DNA from: Vicinamibacterales bacterium | GTDB lineage: Bacteria; Acidobacteriota; Vicinamibacteria; Vicinamibacterales; 2-12-FULL-66-21 | Assembly (NCBI GenBank): GCA_036496585.1 | Contig: DASXLB010000073.1 | Span: 1-64,000, forward strand | Reading direction: 5' to 3' | Length of the DNA stretch: 64,000 bases | In this document: positions 59,498 to 64,000 of the stretch, one piece after another | Numbering within the stretch: position 1 is the first letter of the stretch | Layout of the letters: each line of letters begins with the position of its first letter | Notes under the pieces: model-generated | Databases searched by the model: none | What the model saw: the letters and a program-made list of their open reading frames with translations, nothing else | What the model was told of the DNA's origin: nothing | Position numbers and translations under genes: made by a program

Positions 59498-60177
59498 CGA
59501 TCCCTCGCGACCCGGAAGCCGTAGTCGGTGTAGCGGAAGGACGGATCGATCTTGCTGCGCGCGGCGCAGCGGCTGATGGTCACGGCGTGGCGCCAGGATC
59601 CGCCGCGCGACGTCCGGCGCTGCCCGGTCGGCGGCCCGGCTGGACTGTCGGCGGGAGAGACGGCGTAGTAGTCGGCGGCGTGCCAGTCGGCGCACCATTC
59701 GTGGATGTTCGCGGCGATGCCGTGGAGGCCGTACGGATTGGGTGCCCCGAGCGTCACGGGCCACGGGCCCGGCAGGGGGCCGCGGCCGTTGTCGGGAATC
59801 CAGGACGGGATGTCGTCGCCCCAGGGGAAACGGGCGCCGTCGACGCCGCCGCGCGCGGCGCGCTCCCACTCGGCTTCGGTCGGCAGCCGTTCGGCCGAGC
59901 CGCAGGCAGTCCGCCACGCGCAATAGGCGGCGGCGTCGTGCCAGCTGACGCCGACGACCGGAAGCCGATCGCCGGCGAAGGCCGCCGCGTGCCAGTCGCG
60001 CGGCGGCTCGTGCCGCGTGTCGCGGAGGAACTCCGCGTACTCGCCGCGCGTGACGGCGCAGGCGGCCATGTCGAACGCGGCGATCCGCACGCCATGCACC
60101 GGACGCTCGTCGTCCTGCCCCGCGTCGCTGCCCATCAGGAACGCGCCGCCCGGAATGGTCACGAACCCCGGCGTCAT
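59494..60177 (-). CDS. Formylglycine-generating-enzyme-like (FGE-sulfatase) domain protein
   Basis: The protein is 227 residues. The FGE fold marks are PGGAFLMGSDAG, MAACAVTRGEYAEFL, VVGVSWHDAAAYCAW, LPTEAEWERAARGG, FPWGD, NIHEWCAD and RRTSRGGSW. True FGE activates sulfatases by oxidising a Cys; many family members have other or no activity. The only sulfatase-like protein here lacks that Cys, so no partner is visible. The gene overlaps the SDR stop (ATGA). Confidence 0.9.
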   Translation of the reverse strand: MTPGFVTIPGGAFLMGSDAGQDDERPVHGVRIAAFDMAACAVTRGEYAEFLRDTRHEPPRDWHAAAFAGDRLPVVGVSWHDAAAYCAWRTACGSAERLPTEAEWERAARGGVDGARFPWGDDIPSWIPDNGRGPLPGPWPVTLGAPNPYGLHGIAANIHEWCADWHAADYYAVSPADSPAGPPTGQRRTSRGGSWRHAVTISRCAARSKIDPSFRYTDYGFRVARDR

Positions 60178-60992
60178 TCGCCGCTCGTGGTGTCGCCTGG
60201 CAGCGCGTTGCGCCGGCGGCCGTACTTGCGCACGAAGCGATCCGTGAGGCCGGGCGCCAGGGCGTTGAGCAGCGTCAGCCCTCGCGACATCCGATGCGGA
60301 TAGACCTCCGGGCGCGGCCGCCGTACACAGCCGACGATCGCCGCGGCGACGACGTCGACCGACTGCTTCGGGCCGAGCCCTGAGATGCGGTATCCGTAGT
60401 CGCGGGCCATCGCGTCGGTGAACTCGGTCCGCGTCGACACCGGATACACGCAGCTCACGTGAATGGGCGTACCGGCGAACTCGGCGCGCAGCGACTCGGC
60501 GAGACCGGCCTGCGCCGCCTTGGTGGCCGCGTAGCCGCCCATTTCCGGAATGCCGCGGCGCCCGACGATCGACGAGATGAAGATCAGGTGACCGGACTGC
60601 TGCCGCCGGAACACCGGCAGCGCCGCCGCGGCGCCGTAGAACGTCCCCATGTAGTTCACGTCGATCATGCGCCGCATGACGGCCGGCGGCGTCTCGTCGA
60701 TCGGCGCGTAGTAGCCGAAGCCGGCGTTGCAGATCATCACGTCGAGCCGTCCGAACTCGCGGATGGCCGTCTCGACGAGTGCCCGCACGTCGGACTCGCA
60801 CTCGACGTCGACGCGGGCGACGGCCGCGCGGCCGCCGGCGGCGCGGATCCGATCCGCCGTCGCCTCGAGCAGCGGCACGCGGCGCGCGCCGAGCACGACC
60901 GCCACACCCTCGCGCGCCAGGTGCGTCGCACAGGCGAGGCCGATGCCGGAGGAGGCGCCGGTGATCGCCGCGACGCGGCCGGACAGGGACAT
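60174..60992 (-). CDS. Short-chain dehydrogenase/reductase
   Basis: The protein is 272 residues. TGASSGIG (cofactor loop), NAGFGYY, ISSIVG and YAATKAAQ (catalytic Tyr and Lys) are all present, so it is a classical SDR. There is no membrane segment at the N-terminus. The substrate is unknown. It begins the coupled chain SDR-FGE-like-cca-barrel protein. The leader has TAATACTAT 6-8 bases before the ATG and is divergent from the M20 peptidase. Confidence 0.93.
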   Translation of the reverse strand: MSLSGRVAAITGASSGIGLACATHLAREGVAVVLGARRVPLLEATADRIRAAGGRAAVARVDVECESDVRALVETAIREFGRLDVMICNAGFGYYAPIDETPPAVMRRMIDVNYMGTFYGAAAALPVFRRQQSGHLIFISSIVGRRGIPEMGGYAATKAAQAGLAESLRAEFAGTPIHVSCVYPVSTRTEFTDAMARDYGYRISGLGPKQSVDVVAAAIVGCVRRPRPEVYPHRMSRGLTLLNALAPGLTDRFVRKYGRRRNALPGDTTSGE

Positions 60993-61026
60993 CAGCAGAT
61001 AGTATTACGGTGGACACGCCGCAGCG

Positions 61027-62154
61027 ATGCCACTGCACATGGACCCCGCGATCCGCCTGCTCCGCGATCTCGTCGCGATCGACTCGGTGAATCCGTCGCT
61101 CGTCCCAGGCGCGGCCGGCGAGGCGCAAATCGCCGACGCCGTCGCCGCGCACATGCGTCGCGCCGGCTTCGACGTCGAGCTGCAGGACGCCGCGCCGGGA
61201 CGCCCGAACGTGATCGGCGTGATCGAAGGGCGGACGCCCGGGCCGACGCTCATGTTCTGCGGCCACCTCGATACCGTCGGCGTCGAGGGGATGGCCGCTC
61301 CGTTCGATCCGATCGAGCGCGACGGCCGCCTGTATGGCCGCGGCAGTCAGGACATGAAAGGGGGCGTCGCCGCGATGGTCGACGCAGCGCGCGTGGTGGC
61401 GGCGGGCGGGCTCGACTCGGGCCGTCTCATCGTGGCCGCCGTCGTCGACGAGGAGTACGCCAGCATCGGCGCCGACACGCTGGTCACGCGGTGGACAGCC
61501 GACGCGGCGATCGTGACTGAGCCGACGAATCTGCAGATCGCGATCGCCCACAAGGGGTTCGCGTGGCTGGAAGTGGTCACCAGAGGACGCGCCGCGCATG
61601 GCAGCCGCCCGGCCGACGGGCGGGACGCGATCGTGCGGATGGGGCGTGTGCTGGTCCGTCTCGAGCAACTCGATCGCGCGCTGGCGTCGCGCGCCGGCCA
61701 TCCGCTGCTCGGCGCGCCGTCAGTGCACGCCAGCCTGATCGAGGGAGGACGCGAGTTGAGCAGCTATCCGGATCGCTGCGCCCTCCGGCTGGAACGGCGG
61801 ACGATTCCGGGCGAGACCGATCGCATGGTGGCCGACGAGATACAGGCGCTGCTCGCGGCGCTCGCCGGCGAGGATCCCGAGTTCGAGGCGACGCTCACGC
61901 CACTGATGGCGCGGCCGGCGTACGCGATCGCGCCCGACCACCGCTTGCCGCAATCGCTGGCGCGGGCGTCGGGCGCGACGGAGTTCGCGGGGATGTCCTT
62001 CTGGACGGATGCCGCGGTGCTGGGGAGCGCCGGGATCGCCTCGGTGCTGTTCGGGCCGGGAGGCGCCGGCCTGCACGGCACCGAGGAGTACGTGCTGATC
62101 GCTGACGTGCTGCACTGCCGCGACGTGCTGGCCGCGCTGGCGCGATCGTGGTAG
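61027..62154 (+). CDS. M20-family metallopeptidase (ArgE/DapE-like)
   Basis: The protein is 375 residues from MPLHMDPAIRLL (a second ATG at 61039 is possible). Metal ligands are in CGHLDTVG, GRGSQDMKGG and VDEEYAS; a dimerisation domain lies in the middle. The family splits amide bonds of N-acyl amino acids or dipeptides; ArgE and DapE are biosynthetic examples. No arginine or lysine genes adjoin it, so a role in peptide or N-acyl amino acid use is also possible. It ends 3 bases from the converging zinc-ribbon gene. Confidence 0.92.
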   Translation: MPLHMDPAIRLLRDLVAIDSVNPSLVPGAAGEAQIADAVAAHMRRAGFDVELQDAAPGRPNVIGVIEGRTPGPTLMFCGHLDTVGVEGMAAPFDPIERDGRLYGRGSQDMKGGVAAMVDAARVVAAGGLDSGRLIVAAVVDEEYASIGADTLVTRWTADAAIVTEPTNLQIAIAHKGFAWLEVVTRGRAAHGSRPADGRDAIVRMGRVLVRLEQLDRALASRAGHPLLGAPSVHASLIEGGRELSSYPDRCALRLERRTIPGETDRMVADEIQALLAALAGEDPEFEATLTPLMARPAYAIAPDHRLPQSLARASGATEFAGMSFWTDAAVLGSAGIASVLFGPGGAGLHGTEEYVLIADVLHCRDVLAALARSW

Positions 62155-62157
62155 CGG

Positions 62158-62463
62158 TCAGGCCGTCTTGCGCAGCACGAGACGCTGCGGCACCAGCATG
62201 TGGCGCCGGCGGTCGCCCTCGTAGCGCCGACGCGGTCCGCGGCCGCTGATTTCCCACCCAGGACTGTCGTGCCCGCACGACGTGCAGCGCATCATCACGC
62301 GGTTGCCTTCGAAGTGCAGGACCGCGTCGTGGCCGCGCAGCGCGCAGAACCACTGTCCGGCGCGCATCGCGGCGCGCGACAGGAACGTGGCTGCCAGCTC
62401 GGTGTGGCCCGTGTGATCCGCCGCCGTGGTCGCCGTGAGCTGCTGGGGATAATTAGTCACCAT
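62158..62463 (-). CDS. Small zinc-ribbon-like protein
   Basis: The 101-residue protein has a core with WFCALRGHD and, 20 residues on, RCTSCGHDSPGW, giving cysteines and histidines that could hold one zinc. The C-terminus is basic (RRRYEGDRRRHML). The N-terminal 30 residues are Thr-rich and less convincing, so a later start is possible. I do not recognise its function. It follows proline dehydrogenase on the same strand, with a structured leader between. Confidence 0.68.
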   Translation of the reverse strand: MVTNYPQQLTATTAADHTGHTELAATFLSRAAMRAGQWFCALRGHDAVLHFEGNRVMMRCTSCGHDSPGWEISGRGPRRRYEGDRRRHMLVPQRLVLRKTA

Positions 62464-62485
62464 TGGAGCGTCACCCTTTCACCTT

Positions 62486-62581
62486 GGGACGCCGGTTCAA
62501 CTGCCCGGGGTTCCGTCCCTCGACCTCAGGGGTATCAAGGCCCGTGCCACGGCTGGGCCTTGGAGGCGCAACCTCAACCGG
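62486..62581 (-). ncRNA. Candidate structured leader upstream of the zinc-ribbon gene
   Basis: Several helices can be paired by eye: CCGGTT (62492-62497) with AACCGG (62576-62581); AAGGCCC (62537-62543) with GGGCCTT (62555-62561); GAGG-CGCAA-CCTC (62563-62575); and GGGAC (62486-62490) with GTCCC (62515-62519), which would cross the first and make a pseudoknot. I could not match it to a known riboswitch. It sits just before the gene starting at 62463, the place of a cis-regulator. Confidence 0.4.
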
Positions 62582-62735
62582 TGGAGATAGTTAGACGCCG
62601 GACTGGGCCCGCGGGCCCGTGGCGGGTGTGTACAAGCCGCCTCAAATCAATACTGGCGGCGGAACTCTCGCTACACAGGGAATGGAAGGCGGCGACCTTA
62701 GTCTGCCGCGTGGCCACCCTTCGTCTGCAAATCAG

Positions 62736-63668
62736 CTATCGCTCGCCGGCAATTCCCCGGATCACGAAACCGACATTGGCGGGGCGTTCACCCAGCCGAC
62801 GCATGAAGTAGGGGAACCATTCACGGCCGAACGGAACATAGACGCGCACACGCGATCCCTGCGCGTGCAGCGATGTCTGCAGATCGCGGCGGATGCCATA
62901 GAGCATCTGAAACTCGAATCGATCCGGGGCGATGGATCGTTCGCGCACGAATTCGTCAGCGGCGGCGATCATCGCCGGATCATGCGTCGCGATTGCGGGA
63001 TACGCGCCGTCGGCGAGCAGCATCCGCATGATCCGCACGAACGCCGCGTCGACGTCCGCTTTGGCCTGGTGGGCGACGTCGCGCGGTTCCTTGTAGGCGC
63101 CCTTCACCAGTCTGACGCGCGCGCCCAGGCTGTTCATGCGCGCGGCGTCGGTTTCACTGCGGCGCAGGCAGGACTGCAGTACCACGCCGGTGTTGCGGTA
63201 GCCCTGCTGCCACATCGTCTCGAAGACGTCGAGTGTGACGGCCGTGTAGGGGGAGTTCTCCATGTCGATGCGCACGAAGAACTGCCGCGCCGCCGCGGCG
63301 TCGAGGATCCGGCGCAGGTTGTCGACCGAGGTGGCGCGATCGATCGTCAGCCCGAGCTGCGTCAGCTTGAGCGACACGTTGCGCTCGATGCCGGCGGCGG
63401 CGATCTGCTCGAGCACGCCGAGGTAAGCCCGGGTCGCCGTGTCGGCTTCGGACATCGACGCGACGCTCTCGCCCAGGTAGTCGAGCGTGGTGGTGAGGCC
63501 GGCCGCCTGGATGACGCGGCAGGCGTCGATGGCCTCCTCGACCGTCTCGCCGGCGATGAAGCGCCGCGCGAAGCCGCCGCGGCGCATGCCGTAGCGCGAC
63601 GCCAGCGATTTGAGCGTCGTGCTGCCGGCGAGCAGGTGGAAGCCGGTCTTGGAAACGGTCTGGAGCAT
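62736..63668 (-). CDS. Proline dehydrogenase
   Basis: The protein is 310 residues. The FAD-barrel marks are LDYLGESV, NVSLKLTQLGL, FVRIDMENSPYT, GVVLQSCLRRSETD, RLVKGAYKEP, ATHDPAMI and EFQMLYGIRRDLQ. It oxidises proline to pyrroline-5-carboxylate and passes electrons to the quinone pool. It is a stand-alone enzyme, not fused to the second enzyme as in PutA. Its ATG overlaps the stop of the upstream gene by one base (TGATG). Confidence 0.94.
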   Translation of the reverse strand: MLQTVSKTGFHLLAGSTTLKSLASRYGMRRGGFARRFIAGETVEEAIDACRVIQAAGLTTTLDYLGESVASMSEADTATRAYLGVLEQIAAAGIERNVSLKLTQLGLTIDRATSVDNLRRILDAAAARQFFVRIDMENSPYTAVTLDVFETMWQQGYRNTGVVLQSCLRRSETDAARMNSLGARVRLVKGAYKEPRDVAHQAKADVDAAFVRIMRMLLADGAYPAIATHDPAMIAAADEFVRERSIAPDRFEFQMLYGIRRDLQTSLHAQGSRVRVYVPFGREWFPYFMRRLGERPANVGFVIRGIAGER

Positions 63669-64000
63669 CAGTGCGTGCGCGCGCGGCGCGGCACGAGGAG
63701 GTGCTGGATGGTGCGCGCGTAGTAGCGCAGCACCGTCCGCTCGCGGACGCGGTAGCGCCCGTCGCGTTCGACGTGGATGATGTTGCGCGCGGCGAGCACC
63801 GGCACGCCGGCCTCGACGGCCTCGCGGCCGCTCGCCACCGCCAGGTTGCCGCCGGCCTGCGCGAGCGCGTCGACGAGCGCGTCGGCGCGCGCCTCGAGAT
63901 CGCGGCGCGAGGTCGACGGCCGCATCGCCGCGGCGACGATGGCGGTCGGCAGCACCTTGTAGAGCAGCCCGATCGTCTCGCGGATCTGGTGGGCCAGCGA
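63668..64000 (-). CDS. C-terminal part of a PlsB-like glycerol-3-phosphate acyltransferase (cut by window end)
   Basis: The visible 110 residues run from SLAHQIRETIGLLYKVLP to the TGA at 63668. They have VLPTAIVAAAMRPS, then an alpha-helical region (DLEARADALVDALAQAGG) and end RTVLRYYARTIQHLL. This fits the C-terminal region of PlsB-type acyltransferases, but the catalytic part lies beyond the window, so the call is tentative. It is translationally coupled to proline dehydrogenase. Confidence 0.6.
   Translation of the reverse strand, partial: SLAHQIRETIGLLYKVLPTAIVAAAMRPSTSRRDLEARADALVDALAQAGGNLAVASGREAVEAGVPVLAARNIIHVERDGRYRVRERTVLRYYARTIQHLLVPRRARTH

Noticed and set aside
59494-60177. FGE-like protein as activator of the sulfatase-like protein at 43073
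   Set aside because: The sulfatase-like protein has Thr instead of the Cys or Ser that FGE-type enzymes modify, and the genes are 14 kb apart.
62600-62640. GGCGGGTGTGTACAAG resembles the conserved 3' region of 16S rRNA read in reverse
   Set aside because: The likeness covers about 16 bases only and the flanks do not continue as rRNA; chance or a short repeat is more likely.

Overview
The window is high-GC DNA (my estimate is near 68-70 percent) that is densely coding on both strands. It looks like a chromosome segment of an Acidobacteriota bacterium, most likely of the Vicinamibacteria type. Reasons: an Acidobacteria-style ECF sigma factor coupled to a membrane Ser/Thr kinase, a second Ser/Thr kinase, a BlaI/M56 pair, an Oar-like TonB-dependent receptor with an N-terminal carboxypeptidase-regulatory domain, a PQQ dehydrogenase with fused cytochrome c, a CE15-type esterase and several secreted peptidases. 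The assignment is inferred from gene content only. There is no rRNA, CRISPR array, insertion sequence, integrase or phage gene. The only RNA gene is a tRNA-Asn cut by the left edge.

Layout. 1-2.8 kb: tRNA-Asn, a small membrane protein, a coiled-coil/GAF-like protein and a cytochrome c with a His-rich tail. 2.8-5.7 kb (minus strand): four overlapping genes for a secreted six-cysteine peptide, a membrane-anchored thioredoxin-like protein and a BcrAB-like ABC transporter; this is the best candidate here for an undescribed system. 5.9-12 kb: a DUF2231-Rieske fusion, a PQQ dehydrogenase, a YCII protein, an OmpA protein, a glucuronoyl-esterase-like hydrolase and a small secreted protein. 12-21 kb is regulatory: a two-component system, a PPIase-sigma-kinase operon and a BlaI-M56 pair with readable operators. 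21-38 kb: a haem-binding protein, triple RidA, FdhD, two class A penicillin-binding proteins, a Nei/Lhr repair pair, FtsH, a phosphatidylcholine-synthase-like enzyme and KDG kinase.

38-64 kb: a kinase-pseudokinase, prolyl oligopeptidase, an M24 peptidase, a sulfatase-like TPR lipoprotein, the TonB receptor, glucokinase, a MerR-TPR fusion, infA with a DEAD helicase, an adenylate-ligase/ACP/acyltransferase fusion, an epimerase and two tandem dienelactone hydrolases. The minus-strand chain SDR-FGE-like-cca-beta-barrel follows, then an M20 peptidase, a small zinc-ribbon protein with a structured leader, proline dehydrogenase and the end of a PlsB-like acyltransferase.

How the genes fit together. 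The secreted peptidases, the TonB receptor, the CE15-like esterase, KDG kinase and glucokinase suit a heterotroph feeding on plant polymers and peptides. Stop-start overlaps of 1-4 bases (TGATG, ATGA, GTGA, TAATG) are very common and mark the operons. At least eight genes have a -10-like hexamer only 6-9 bases before the start codon and mostly no Shine-Dalgarno sequence, which suggests frequent leaderless transcription. Short palindromic and tandem repeats sit in gaps and in two places inside genes.
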